This document shows, piece by piece, positions 1 through 12,035 of a stretch of DNA of 64,000 bases. The notes under the pieces were generated by a model. It did no database searches. It had not been told where the DNA came from and saw nothing but the letters and a program-made list of their open reading frames with translations. A program made the position numbers and the translations under genes. How positions within the stretch are numbered: the first letter of the stretch is position 1; every line of letters begins with the position of its first letter. Location: the NCBI GenBank assembly GCA_019055375.1, contig JAHQIW010007138.1, forward strand, positions 62,001 to 126,000. Direction: 5' to 3'. This DNA comes from Parelaphostrongylus tenuis. Taxonomy: Eukaryota; Nematoda; Chromadorea; Rhabditida; Metastrongylidae.

Positions 1-1790
1 GTATGCCTATGATGGCACCTTCAGAAGTAAACTGTTAGCTAAGTCGATAATAATGAGACTCTGGTCATTTCTTTGATGACGGACGGTATCCACATGGCGA
101 TACTTTGCACAAAGATCACTGGCAGAGAGTGCTATGATGGTGAAGTTGTATAACTAAAAACGCAGCACCGTTAGAGCAGTGTGGTGTATGAAAAGTGTTC
201 AGTTGAAGGAACTTTTCCAAGTTATTCACTGTGCACGATGCTACATGACATGCAAATTAAATAGAAGCTTCAATAAAAAAAAACAAAACTGTTTTAAGAT
301 GAAATAGTAACCAGCTGCTGCTTCCCGGGAATCAATTGACATGGATTTTCTCAGATCTATTAGGGCTCCTTTGCAGATGAGAAACACTTATAGATAACGT
401 GGTATCCTTTTCATATTCGGGAATTTGGATGTTGTGTCAGTTTTTTCATAAACGAAGGATATACGGCTTCTTTCACAAGTAATTCAAACGCATTCAGAAC
501 TTCCAGAAAGCACCAATTCAGGAATCACGAAACTTAACTTGTTTTGAACCTTCGATGCATACAGATTGAAATCAGAATTTTTTATTTTTATTTATTTAGC
601 GAATATTAGGCGAAATATGGGCGAGATAAGAAAAAACACTTGCTTCTACAAAACACCATTTTATTTTGAAGGTTACAGCGTTATAAAGGGAAGTTTTGAA
701 AGACCGATGAAGTAGGACTGAAGACTGAAATTTGGACGGTTATTACTGCTCCTGTAGTAATTTCTTCTCCAGTGAATGATATCGGCTATTCTTTTGATCC
801 CTCCTATTCATAAAGAACCATCAATTGCTTTTTCGCAGTCTACAAAAGTTAGGATTAAAGACAGATGGTATTCTCGACAGACTCCTAAGGCTCTAATATT
901 AATAATGATTGTGAGACATGTTGCTTAGTCGACACGAGCCTGGTAATAATAGCAATAGTAACAGTAGTGGTGATAATAGTCCGATGGCTGATGCTTCGGC
1001 GAGTTCGTCACTTTCAAGGCTGGGCATATACGTTTTAACACTTTGGGAACCACATGGGTCATATTGACCCATGGTTCTTGTCGTCGCGCACCAGAGTTTT
1101 ATACTGCGCGAACATAAAAAGTAAAAGTGGAGGGATATTACTTGGTAGATTAAGCTTCCAAGAGAACACTATCACTATCTAATGATGAAACTATCATTAT
1201 ACAAAATCCTGTTTAGTTTCCATGCGCTTTTTGATTGAAGGAATGCCATTTGTTGAGCAATGAGCCACTTTCCAACAAGAAAAACCACACCTTTCCGGAA
1301 GCCAGCGCATTTCCAGCGGATTATTAACATTTGTTTCTTTTTTTGTTAATGTTTTTATAGTCGTTCGATATCCTGAAAAATGCTGATTCGTATGGTATTC
1401 TCGGTTTGTCGTTCAACTTTCATACCAAGTTTTTCTAACCGATAAAACAGGAGATTTTGCAATCTTAGTCCATTTTTTGGACTGGGCTACAGCCGAAATT
1501 TTACTGTTACACACTGATATTCTAAATTGAATCAGGTAGAATAGTACTGAAGGAACACATAGAAACATAGCTTCAGTTAAAACACCGTCCAGTTTTTTTA
1601 GGAGGTTTACTAATCCCTACGAACTGAATGAAGTGTAAACGCACCGTATGAATGTGTTGGTACTTTCTCTCCCTTTTCACTCAGCAAAGCTTTTTCATTA
1701 GACTATTAGTATTTATTCAACAGCTCGAAAACTGAAAAATCTAGTATTAAACCTTATTTATGGAGTCTTATATTAAGCTTTACTAGCAAA
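1..1790. other. No gene recognised
   Basis: AT-rich sequence with short random-looking ORFs only. A stretch near 940-975 is rich in imperfect trinucleotide units (AAT/AGT type). I see no domain, RNA gene or clear repeat boundary here. Confidence 0.5.
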
Positions 1791-1799
1791 AACGATGAT

Positions 1800-2020
1800 T
1801 TGCATGTGGCGCACTGGTTCGAGGTGCTTTGCATAGTGCACCAAGTCGTTGTGATTCGATATCGCACGCATAGCCCACCCAAGCTTTCCATCCCTTCGGA
1901 TCCATAAATTTGTGCCAAACTTGTCCAGGAGCATAAGCAGCACTGGCTTAATATCTCTGTAGATGACAGCAAGTTATTGTGAAGGTCATATATGCGCATA
2001 ATCACCTCAAACGAGTACGT
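1800..2020 (+). repeat. Interspersed repeat R3, copy
   Basis: Resembles 21,530-21,765 in the same orientation: both carry a 'tcgatatcg' block, a block ending in an 'acttgtc' word and similar spacing. Related copies lie at 25,890-26,110, 41,000-41,180, 55,760-55,930 and 57,700-57,900. Several R3 copies sit beside tRNA-like sequences, so R3 may be the body of a tRNA-headed SINE. No coding function is proposed. Confidence 0.4.
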
Positions 2021-2329
2021 TTATTCGAAGACAAGTGCATGACACATCCCTCAAGGATTCTTCGACGCCAGCTTCGTTTAATTCACCCAGGTATCTCACT
2101 TGATCTACTCGACTAACTTGGACTGTACTTGGCAGCAGATTCACGACCTCTTCTTGAAAAGAATTTGCAAATGGAGTACAAATATTGTTGCTGTTAAAAA
2201 CCCTCCGCTAAGAATTTTTTTAATACCCTTTTTTACACCACTAGTCTATCGTCTTTTTCTAACCAGTTATCTTCCGTTGGTCACAGATATTTGCCTGCCC
2301 TCCAACCACTTCGTGATGATTGGTCAAGG

Positions 2330-4130
2330 ACAGTTCATGAAAGTTGGCCAGCTCCTTGCATGTGAGCATTATGTCGTTTTGAACACCTGCTTGTTGTCAT
2401 CAAAGAGTAGGGCTTTGGGTGAGAGAGAGCTTAACTTGACGCACTGTTTGTAAGAAATCTATTGTCGCCATGCTGCAATCAGTCTCATCACCGATCTAAC
2501 CTTCGGCATTGTTTGTGTACATGCTACCACACAGGGTCTGTAAGTCCTCATCTAGAGGCATCACCTCTCATACAAAGCATTTATTAAGGCGTACTTTTCC
2601 ATACATTTTGTACCTAGCAACTTTGCAATGTTTGCAGGAATTTCATAATATAGCATACAGTTTCGTTGCTGCCTATCATAATAGCGAGCAATATACAATA
2701 ATCAACACAATGCACTTCTATTTTTTGGCATACCATTAATCTGCATAACTTTTAACAAATGTGAAGCAATCATATTCCGTGAGCCTCACACAAACACCAC
2801 TCCACCACATGTTATAGGTCTGAAACGCAGCCATAATAATCCAGTGCATCGTTAGAGTATTCACTTCAATTGTACGTGCGTAACCGCTTTATATAAAAAC
2901 TATAAATAATTTATAATCAGTCATACACTAATATAGACTATTCAGAAGCGAAATTACTCACATGGCTAGGGAGGAATGATATTCATCAAAAACAGATGAT
3001 GGATTAGGTCCTCATTTAGTTATGAGCAGCTGCAAATGACTATTGGTGGTTCTACTGAAGTTATTTGGAAAGGTTGGAACCGGACAAAGTACGATAGTTC
3101 GTCTTAAGACCACTTAAACAGGAGTGCATAAAACACCTGAATCAGCGCCATTGTTTAGTGACAAATGCTGCCTTGATAGATGATGTCCATCGCGCGATAC
3201 AAAATGATTAAAGAAAAACTGATGGTTCTTAGAGGATAGACTGAAGTAATTTCAGTGTTCTATAAAGGTATCGACTCCTGAAATACAGTGATATTGGAAA
3301 ATTGGGGAGAGTTAGTCACATCGTAAACAGTGTGCAAACTATTTTTGACACACTATCCATTTACTTGTAAATCAACATCACAATGATTATTTTAAGGTAT
3401 AAGTCAAGAGATTCTACCATAATTTGGACATTTCTATCCTAATAATTGATTCTTAAAAACAAATTGGTATACGGTTTATCATGAGGATACTATATTCATT
3501 ATTGACTAATGACGGCTATTCGTAACAATGAATATAGGTGATTAATCTTGATATAGCAATTTATGATAAACGCGAGTGAAATGTGGATAAATGGTAGCAA
3601 GAAAGATTAAATTCGGTTCATAAGAGTCTGGAATATGATGTTCACATAAGCATCTAGATTTCCCTTTCAAAATATGCTGCTTAGAAATAAGCATAGACAG
3701 GATTTCCAGGTTACGGCGATTTAAAGCGACACTCATACAGAGTATAAGTGGATCTATGAATAGTTTTCACTCATAAGACAGTAGAGCAAAGTCTTTTTTT
3801 GCGGTTATCTAGAAGCTTCATTCCCTGAAGTCTCCTAATTTTGAAAACTTTCTCCGAATTATCGTTGAAATCTTTTGCATTACGGCGTGCAGTACCACTT
3901 TTCAATGACATCTCATTGTTTTGTGATTGTTTTGACATTTTCCAACCACATGTAATCTTATTGAAATCTCTTTCACTATAGTTTTTTTTTGTTACTGACG
4001 ATTAAACGCTTCTTAGTAACGATAAAATTCCAAATTTCACTGGAGAAACTACCTCAATGTCATCTTAACGAGCTTCGCTCGCCGCGCCGCGCACAAATCA
4101 AGTGGTTCGCAGCGTGTTAATAAACTGTTC
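2330..4130 (-). repeat. Unknown element X, copy 1
   Basis: Read on the minus strand from 4,130 down to about 2,330, this matches 20,640-22,330 read on the plus strand in the same order: a GC-rich 'tttgtgcgcggcg' start, a stretch encoding an I-W...I...K...L-I-x-S-N pattern, a block beginning MSKQS, a block with RRNLEI then ML.SKQ, the words 'gctgccttgatagatgatg' and a conserved 'caccgat' block. In copy 1 an ORF of about 55 codons rich in Lys, Arg and Asn (start MSKQSQNN) is open near 3,775-3,945, followed by the 64-codon ORF at 3,736-3,542. Conservation of amino acids between diverged copies suggests coding ancestry. I do not recognise the family; it could be a DNA transposon, a retroelement piece or a duplicated gene. 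Confidence 0.5.
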
Positions 4131-4380
4131 GAATGATTCGTGAGTTCTCTTCATATATCGCTCAAGTGAGGTCTAAGATCAAACGGAAAGAAGATGTAAA
4201 GTATAGCGTGATAGTGACACATGTGCCCTAATGGTTTATTTCTGGATTTTTAACATTTATCCAAAACACTTCAAAAATTTGTGCTTTGGTAACTTGACAA
4301 TCACGTCAAAATCATTATTATGGTGTGTGTCCTATGTGGACGTAGAGGTTTACTTTTCTAGATACCAGATTTGCTATACA

Positions 4381-4625
4381 CATGTTCGTGGGCCCCGTGG
4401 TCAAGTGTTGTGCTACTTGAGGCGGTGGGGCGGACTAAGCCCCTCCCAACACTCTTTAGCAGTCAACAACGAACGCCTTCTGGGACGCCACGGCCAGGCT
4501 GCCCTTAAATTGCAAAGAGGCGTGCTCAGTCAGTATTTTACTACATTCAAGAGCAACAGAAAAACAAATTGTGTTTCTAGAAGTACTGAGATGCGCACAT
4601 TGAAAAAAGAAGCACTTTGAAGACG
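4381..4625 (+). repeat. SINE-like repeat S1, copy 1
   Basis: One of four related copies (others near 49,345, 53,325 and 60,998). Shared features are a GC-rich head with a 'ccgtgg' word, a C-rich pyrimidine block, a 'cagtcaac' word, a 'gaacgccac' word and a tail with 'aaacgaatt' and 'gtactgagat'. The head resembles Pol III box A/box B spacing but is too diverged to call a tRNA gene. The short ORF across it looks like a shadow of the repeat. Confidence 0.45.
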
Positions 4626-5181
4626 AATCAGCAAGGTGTCTAAAAACGAAAAGTGGCCTACTCGTCTCGTTAATCTATCATCCTGCTTGCCTTGTTTGCT
4701 AATAAATATATTGTGTCTTAACGCACACTTCTCATTTTCTTTCATTAGCAGATTATTCTTAGTCTCATTCTCTTTCGCTAGAGATTATCAATTTTTGAGC
4801 TGTACAATCGATTGTAGAGGCAATTGTGGATTAGTTGACGGAGTACGCTGTGAGGTGGAAGCTCAACAATTTTTGATGGACCTTTCATGACCATATCTTT
4901 CTAGGCAGATCTTAATAGCGTTTGCAATTTCTTATTATTTTATCAAAACAGCTCAGAAAGAATCGCTTTCAGGTGCGGAATATTGTTTTTCGGCCTAAGC
5001 TTAGCTGTTAAGCTGATCCAAGTGACTGATGTTTCGTAGCCCCTGCAAATGTTTCGCCAAGTTTACAATTCTTTCTCATATTTTATTCTGTGCACACATT
5101 TGTAATTTGTCGGTGCATACTTTCGAAAAAAGCTTTTTTGTGCGTGAGGAATGAAAACAAAGTTGATGGAATAGTACAATT

Positions 5182-5451
5182 TTATTGCATGATTAGAGAT
5201 ACCATTTTGTGCTCCATCTTTTTCATTGAAACTTCTTCTGAATAAAAATGTGAGCCAGTTCCTATTTGAATCTTTTTTTTAGCATATTCTAGGCACTCAT
5301 ATCGTTTATTTGAGGTTTCAAAACATTTGTGCACTTCTTCTGTGAAACAGACATTGTGGAATTCGTCTGTATGATTCAGTGAAGTGAGAGCAGTGAGCGA
5401 AAATTGATACAACCACCTCAAACATAGAAACGTCGGCAGGGCTCCGTACAT
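5182..5451 (-). CDS. Candidate small single-exon gene, 89 aa
   Basis: This ORF has more context than most in the window. It starts with an ATG and a hydrophobic N-terminus (MYGALPTFLCLRWLYQF, possibly a signal peptide), followed by a polar region with Cys residues spaced like a small secreted protein (NVCF..., HKCFET, YECLEY). A TATATAAA box lies about 60 bp upstream at 5,509-5,516 on the minus strand, and an AATAAA polyadenylation hexamer overlaps the stop codon at 5,181-5,186. Alternatively the coding part starts at a 3' splice site ('catacag') inside the ORF, which would make it a terminal exon. I recognise no family. No sign of repeat origin was seen, unlike most of the window. Confidence 0.28.
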   Translation of the reverse strand: MYGALPTFLCLRWLYQFSLTALTSLNHTDEFHNVCFTEEVHKCFETSNKRYECLEYAKKKIQIGTGSHFYSEEVSMKKMEHKMVSLIMQ

Positions 5452-5664
5452 ATCTGTGACGCATGGCTGACTCCTAGATTTGCAGGTTTATTGATGATAT
5501 ATGTTCGTTTTATATAGACGGCGTTGATTTAGTGTCCACCGACAACGGCAGATGCTGAAATGAAGTGAGATTCATACTACCCCGACGCCAGCATCTGTAA
5601 CCGCTCTGTTAATTAGACTTTGCTGCATGGTTCTCAAACAAGTCGCCATGACAATGCTTGTGCT

Positions 5665-5868
5665 CTATTCAAATAAACGAAACTGCACAAAAACAGTGCA
5701 ATTCAAACCGAGTAGGTTTTTTTTAATTGTCAAGGCTGTGAAGGTAATGACGATACTGTCGCTTTCATCGTATTTGTAGACATTCCAGGCAAACCTGGCA
5801 TTTGTAATGTGCAAATTCCTGTTAGTGTTGCCGACGATGAAAGATTTTGGTGGCGCCATCATCGTCAC
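5665..5868 (-). other. Candidate coding exon, unknown
   Basis: A 67-codon open frame with protein-like composition (for example ARFAWNVYKYDESDS near residue 24) on the same strand as, and just upstream of, the candidate gene at 5,182-5,451. No clear donor or acceptor joins the two, so it may be an unrelated open stretch. Function unknown. Confidence 0.15.
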
Positions 5869-6049
5869 TGCAGGAAACTATGAATTCTATATTGACACGT
5901 TCCTCCATTGCAATAGTAAATGCAAAAGCACTACATCTGTGCCTTGACTTTCTTATTCTGCGAAGCTTTTGCTACATCAGCTGGCACTACGAATACCGTA
6001 TAAATTTCAGAAAAAGAAGGATATGGCGGAACACGTAAGGAAATTCCAT

Positions 6050-7295
6050 CAATTTGATGGCCCGATTTTCAGTCTCGCCATGATAGCTTTCCTCACATTA
6101 TAGCAAATTTTCTAGTTGTTAACATTGAGCTGTTCTTTTATTCGCAGATTAATGGAAAAATTTTTGCCTTTCTGATTTCTGTTATACTTCGCTTGTTATG
6201 CTCGTTGCGGAGTTAAACAACGGGATATCTACCCTGAAAGTGAGGCGTAATTTTTCATCGGGGGTGCCGTTCACTGAAATGGCATTCCCAGAAGCCTTGC
6301 TCAGTGTTGTGATCTTCATTTCTCCAGCTATAAAATGATTATTAATAGCCTAGTAAAAGGCAAGAAGTACTACTTGTTGATTGTAAGAAGTAGAATTATC
6401 AACGCAAGAAGGTAAACTGCTAACTAATGCTAGTGTATGAGCATAGGTAATTTGTTACTGACTGATGAGATATGTAAAATATCGACTGTTGATTCTTTTG
6501 AGTAACAATCTACAAAATTTGTGAAAAATTCCCGAAAGTAGGTGAAGAATTGCATTCTTCTCGAAAGAGTACTCCAATGTTGAGTGCCAACTCTGTAAAA
6601 GCATGCTCATAAAATATACTGAAAAACTCTATATATTTTTCTTCTAAAACATACACTGTAGAAAATGTATTTTAGAATTACTCTCTTGTGACATCAATGA
6701 AGAAGATGTGAACAAAGAGTTGGAAATGCTTTGTCGCAACAACGTAGCTTTTTCGTTGAAAATAAGAGATTTTTGAGATAGAGGCGCTTTTTTTTGCCTT
6801 AGGTACTCTTATGAAGCTCGCTTTGATTATATTATGTATTCTTTAGCGGTAATGTTTTCGGAGAATGTTTTTGTCTTATTTGTCAGCAAAATCTCCATGA
6901 GGTTCAAACAACGGGATATTCATGCTGAGGGCAAAACGTTTCGTCTTTCTGTTAAAAAAGCATACTATAATAGTCTTATCACAAAACTTGCTCAGTATAT
7001 AGATCAGCATTTTTCAAGCAATCGAATAATCACAAAAGCAACGTTGAATCAAGAGAAATGTTCAAGTATGGTTCGAATTGTGTTCCATTTTGCAAGGATG
7101 TGTTTTCACATGGAAACATGGGGAGTTTTTACATTACGTAGCCAATCTTTGAACACTGAAAATACCTTTACAAGAAATTCTTTGTGATAATATATCTTTT
7201 AGCAGCGGTAAATTGCCTTCAACAAAAGTACTTATAAGCGTCAACAATCTCTTGTCAATATTGATGAACATACTAGTTTTATAATGGAATGTGAT
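6050..7295. other. No gene recognised
   Basis: Low-complexity AT-rich sequence. The longest ORF (117 codons at 6,834-7,187) shows no family resemblance, codon-bias signal or splice context I can support. Confidence 0.45.
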
Positions 7296-7299
7296 AATG

Positions 7300-8190
7300 G
7301 GTCTCCAACCAAGTTTCCGAATTTGATCCGGAAAATGAAATTTTCTCTAAAAAACAAAATTTTAATTTGCCTATTCTGTGCGGAATTTTCTGCTCATCGT
7401 TTGAAGTATTTTTGCACATATTGCCCAACAATGGAGCCGTCAGTCGAAGTCATTCGCAACTTACTGCCTTACGGGTTTCAACTGGGGCACAAGTTTCAAA
7501 CTTCTCATCCTCGTCGTCATCGACGCTGTTTGTTCTTAAGCAGAGTTATCACTTTCGATGAGAAGTGGATCTTCTTCAGAAGCCAGCGTCGTTCAAATCA
7601 GTGGTTGTCACCAGGTCAGCAAGGAAACACCGAGATCAAATCGACCAAGGCGCTAAAAGCAATGCTTATCATTTTCTAGGATCAAAGTGAGCCGATTCAT
7701 TGAGATTTGTTGCAGTCCGGTCAGACTATCAACGCTGAGCGATATTGCCAGCAGCTAAACCGCTGCAATCAAGCAATTCTACTTCACCGTCGCCGCGAAG
7801 TCATTTTGCTTTAGGACAATGCAAAGCCACACGCTGCCAAAAAACAAGGAGGAAGTTGACCGATTTGTGCTGGGAGCACTTAAACTATCCGCCGTATTCG
7901 CCAGGTCTGTCGCCGTCCTATATCTCTTTAGATCATTGGAGCACTGACTAGACAAAAGGAAGCTACGTCGAGATATTAATCAATCGCGTCGAGAATTGAC
8001 TGGTTGGTTTGCGTTGAAAAATAATGAGTTTTATGAGCGCTGAATTGATTTCTTGCAGAAGCGTTATCAGAATTGCATTCAGGCACACGGAGAATATCTC
8101 AATTAATGTTACGTGACACTTTCGATTACATGGGAAAATAAATCTTAAATTTCTGGGTTAAGTTCGGAAACATAGTTGGAAACTTAATAC
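7300..8190 (+). mobile_element. Decayed mariner transposon
   Basis: The ends form terminal inverted repeats of about 30 bp: 7,301-7,329 and the reverse complement of 8,155-8,186 share TCCAAC, then GTTTCCGAA with the same spacing. The element is about 0.89 kb, shorter than the roughly 1.3 kb usual for mariner, because the N-terminal DNA-binding half of the transposase is missing. The interior encodes a recognisable mariner catalytic domain (separate entry). Confidence 0.85.
7390..8130 (+). pseudogene. Mariner transposase remnant (D,D34D type)
   Basis: The transposase cuts and pastes mariner DNA using an Asp triad. The first Asp survives in the motif TFDEKWIFF followed by NQWLSPGQ at about 7,550-7,615. 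The second lies in a DNAKPH motif near 7,815-7,835. The third is normally in the YSPDLAPSDY motif; here the same place (about 7,893-7,920) reads YSPGLSPSY, so the catalytic Asp is replaced by Gly. The reading frame also changes several times and there are in-frame stops, for example near 7,677. The N-terminal helix-turn-helix region is absent. The copy is certainly non-functional. Confidence 0.85.
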
Positions 8191-8689
8191 TCTTTCCGCT
8201 TTGGCAGCTTTATGCAAGCGACGGAATCCTCGAGTTTCGAGCTATATAACTACCAGAGTTTCAAGGAATAGCCATCCACAGACATCAGTTGAGCAAACAA
8301 AGAAAATAGACTGTGAAACATGATCTTATTTCCTTGCTCCAACTCAATAAGAAGGGTTATGCAGAACCGAACGGTTTAAGTAAATTATTGCATCTGGAGC
8401 ACAGTGATCCTAAATTATGTATCTTCTTGTAGTAAGTCCTACTTTCCTAACCAATTACATGAGAGTTGATGTACGGAGGAAGCGCAGGCATAGGTAAACT
8501 ATAGAGAAGCAATTATCACTTCTCCGAGTGCCTTTCTCCTATGAGCCCACATTTCTAGCTCCCTGGCATAGAAGCTCTTCTGCTTTTTTTCAGGCAACAA
8601 GCAGTCATTCGATAGCTTGTAACTTGAGAACTTCAGCGGTGTTTTACTTCTAAAAAAGCCTTCTTGCTACTGTTGTGATAATGATTCGT

Positions 8690-9240
8690 CAACTTAGCTC
8701 TCTGCAGTTTTGATGGTGCACTTGAATTTTCTGCAAAGACTTTTCATTGTACTGCAGTATTCAAAACATTATTGCATTCACACGCGGCGTTCGTTCTTTG
8801 CTCCAATATGTGGAGGGAATTTCGCTACAGTGGCACCTAACCTTCACGCTTTCGAAACATTACACACACCTTAGTTGACAAGAGATAAGCACCAGTTGTG
8901 AAAACCAAACTTTTCTGGTTGCGATAGCATGCTAAGAAGTTTTTCCTGATAACCAAACTTAATCTTGAAATTGTTAAGATTTATGCTTTCAAATGCATAT
9001 GAAAAGTCACGAGAAAAGTTATTTTCAGCAAAAATTGCCGACTTGTGAAATATGATTTTATTCATACTGTTACCGCGAAAGGTTATCCATAGATCTCATC
9101 TACACTGTTGAGATATACAAGATTTAAGCTATCGCACGCCTACAGAACCCTAGGAAAAAGCACAAAACGTGTTTTTCCCGAGGGTCTGAAATGGGTATAG
9201 ACAGGAAAAATTATACCCTTTTTTTGACTATGGCAGCGTT
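8690..9240 (+). repeat. Interspersed repeat R1, copy 1 (diverged)
   Basis: Matches 25,240-25,850 and 40,270-40,930 in order: a 'tcacacgc...cg' block, 'ctttgctccaatatgtgga', 'gagataagc' and the terminal 'aaaaagcacaaaacg...tttcc' block followed by 'gggtatagac'. Non-coding repeat of unknown class. Confidence 0.5.
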
Positions 9241-10400
9241 TGGTCGCTTTTACTCACAAGCAGTTTTTCCCTCGATGGAGTTTTTGATAATTATCGCGGC
9301 TTCACGAGTTAGAGAATGTCACGTCCTACACTGTAGGCGTTTTAGTGAAATTCTTCAGTTGAGCACATGTTATCCGCCACAGTGGGCTGTTTGTGTGGTG
9401 ATCATCACCATGCAGAAATTATCATTTATCAACAAATCATCCACGATTCACTATAGTAGTATTCAGCAATTCATTCGCCTCTAGAGGTTGCATTATAGAC
9501 TTACTCTCCAGTCCGGTGCACACGTTGCAAGATTTGACATTTTGTCTCTCATACTTGGGACCTTGAAGGAGCACCACTCTCTCTTGATTACTCAACAACT
9601 CATCATTACTGTGCGATTAGTACAGGTCAAAATTGGGTAATTGGACATTGATGATAAGAATTATAAGGCAAATAACAACACCGAGTGATGATTTATACAT
9701 ACACAAATTATATACAAAACTATGATTAGTGTGCACGATTATAAGATCACGTCATTCCGCCAGCTTAGTCGAATCGTGCAACTGAAAGTAATGTTGTAGT
9801 AAATTTGTAATTTAACGTTCACGTTTACTATGTAATTAAAGATTTCAGAATAATAAGAGTAGGCTGCCCACATGTAAGAAACATACGAACTTCAACGGTA
9901 AACTAATCTTTGGAAACTACTTCACAAGAGGAATATAAAAGAGAAGTAATGGGCTTTAGAAGTATAAGGAAGTGACTGAAGTTTACTAGAAGTCACCAAA
10001 AGCTATGGAAGTGGGAGAGCTTTTATACTGACGAAGACCTAGGATGATAAACGAAGTTTGGATCAAAGGAAGAAACTGAAAGGAAAAAGGGGAATCAACG
10101 GTATTATAACTTATGGACGGGAGAAGATCGAACGTTTTTGTGTTTGCATCGGTGTGAGTGGACTGCTTGGTTAGATCGCTCTCGTTTGCTTTTGTCATAT
10201 CCCCAGATACACGTGTGATAGTGTGGTTGGCGTGTAGTTCGACGTTATTTGCCATAAACATGCAATTGATTATTAAATTATTGAACTTAGAAAACTATTT
10301 AGTAAGGTTGAATAGAGAATGTTCGGTAGAAAAGTCTCTACAGTTTCATACATTTTGTTAATGCACGCAAAATAACTTACACTTCTGATAGGACACTCAA
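9240..10400. other. No gene recognised
   Basis: AT-rich sequence with short ORFs. A possible two-exon model on the minus strand here was considered and rejected (see rejected list). Confidence 0.4.
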
Positions 10401-10690
10401 AAATAGTTTCCAAAAAGTCTTGCACACTAACATGATAGCTCATCGTCCGATATTTTAAAGTCATTTCAGAAAAACATCGCCAGTCTAAGCGGAATCGAAA
10501 GAGGAATGCCTCATAATCACATGCGACAAATAAAAAGTGGTGTGTTTCTCTAAATGAATTGGGTAACCTGATGTTATCAGCCTCTGATGAAGGAAAAACC
10601 GCTGGATGTTAGCCGTCACAATGTTATATATTCCAAAAAACACGTCTTTGACTCAAAATAAAAGCAATGTATGGAAAACTGATCAGTCTT
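10400..10690 (+). mobile_element. Penelope-like element, 3' fragment
   Basis: The sequence near 10,500 matches the segment after the GIY-YIG domain in the better PLE copies: an 'aaagaggaatgcct' block that translates to EECLIIT in line with copies at 19,080 and 48,030. It is followed by the PLE terminal motif 'CTCTGATGAAGG ... GTTAGCC' at 10,571-10,617 and ends near an AATAAA-type signal (about 10,660). It is a short, old remnant. Confidence 0.6.
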
Positions 10691-11529
10691 CTTGATCACA
10701 CTTGTTTATTGAAGATTGTGCGTCCTAAAAACAAAAACAACTCAGCAAATTTTATCTGTGGCTTGTGTGATGACACATATTTGATTGTACCTATCCATTC
10801 ACTGCGCAAAGCTCCAGTGATCGCTCAAATCTGATAAATAAACAATTTCTATTTGGAAGCAGAGCTGTTCCTTTTTTGCTCTTTATAGGATTCCTGCAAA
10901 TTTGACAAAATTTTTGCCTTTTAACTTGGTTGCTGGCTGATGTTTAGAGCTTTTTCCATACCACAGCCTTGCTTCTTGAAAATTGAAGCACAACTTACAG
11001 CTTTCACATCAAAATACTGAAGCCAATTTGTGAGAAATCAAAGAATCCTATTATTGTCGCCCATAATACAACAGTAGTTAGCTGTAAGGATCATCATGAT
11101 GCTACATTCCATTGAGAAAGAAAGTTTGTAGGGGCAAATAAAGCATAGAATTGAAGCATCAACCTATGATCTAGTTTGTCTTTAAACAAAAAATTTTTTC
11201 CTCCACAAACGATTTCGGGGATCATCAGTCTACACTCTTTACTGTTGTGTAGATTGACTGCTGGTAGCTGGCTACCTTTATAGTTTGATAAAGCACAAGC
11301 AAGCGACATATTAGTTTATTCTTTCCCTCTTTGACCTGGGAAATTTTACTTGAGCGTTGGTTGACTATGGAGAACGCTGAGTGGAGAGGTCGAATCAGGA
11401 CGGCCTAGCAGGGAAAAATATGGAGTTCTACATTTTCGGCAGGTTATTTACTGGCTATTCGACAAGACGACTGCCGTGGCGAACGTGGCAAGAGGTGGAG
11501 CTAGGCGAAACGATCAAATATTGTTATTC

Positions 11530-12035
11530 ATACCTTTCGTTTCGAGTGTTTTCTTATGACCACGCTCAAATTCCAATATCCCGGATAATCATTTTTTGAG
11601 CAACGCATGTGGTCTTTTATATAAGGGCTGACTTATAGAGCCCAATACCTTATATGACATTCCTTATTTAACGAGACCACATGCGTGGCCCAAAAATGAT
11701 TATCTGGCATATTGAAATTTGAGCGTCGTCTTAAGAAAACTCTTGAAACGAAAAGTAGGATATATTAACGATACCATCCAAGAGCAATCGAGTGTATAAC
11801 ACTGTTTGTTTACTGATAATTCTGCTGGACTTACAGTGTAAAATGTTCGCCGTCGCCTATTGTTAGTATAGGGGTCTGAGCACTCCGAGAAGATTGGCTA
11901 AAGGCGAAAAGGGTACCTCCCGAATAATCAAACCGTTGAGGTTGAAACACGTGTATCGAGCTCTATAAGTCATCGCTTATATAACAGACCACATGCGTGG
12001 CTCAAAAAATGATTATCTGGCATATTGTTATTCAT
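11530..12035 (+). repeat. H1 hammerhead element, decayed copy
   Basis: The right part (about 11,660-12,030) follows the H1 unit order: the 'gaccacatgcgtgg' palindrome, 'atgattatctggcatattgaaatttgagcg', 'gaaaactcttgaaacg', 'gagcaatcgagtgtataacac', and a hammerhead position at 11,918-11,962. There the catalytic segment expected to be CTGACGA reads ATAATCA, while GAAA, the ACACGTGT stem III and the closing TCGAGC remain. The left part (11,530-11,645) is an inverted partial copy. The ribozyme should be dead. Confidence 0.7.

Noticed and set aside
6462..6487. Hammerhead-like CTGATGA with a perfect 5-bp stem II (GATAT / ATATC)
   Set aside because: The next segment is GACT instead of GAAA, no stem I pairing surrounds it and no repeat copy exists; chance.
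6834..7187. 117-codon ORF as a gene
   Set aside because: No family resemblance and no promoter or polyadenylation context; length alone is not convincing in a 64-kb AT-rich window.
9986..10464. A two-exon minus-strand gene: ATG at 10,464, donor GTAAGT at 10,380, acceptor TTTTCAG at 10,076, stop at 9,986
   Set aside because: Splice signals look excellent and the phase fits, but the first 'exon' overlaps or adjoins antisense Penelope-like 3' sequence (10,400-10,690) and the putative intron is itself an open frame. The protein has no recognisable features.
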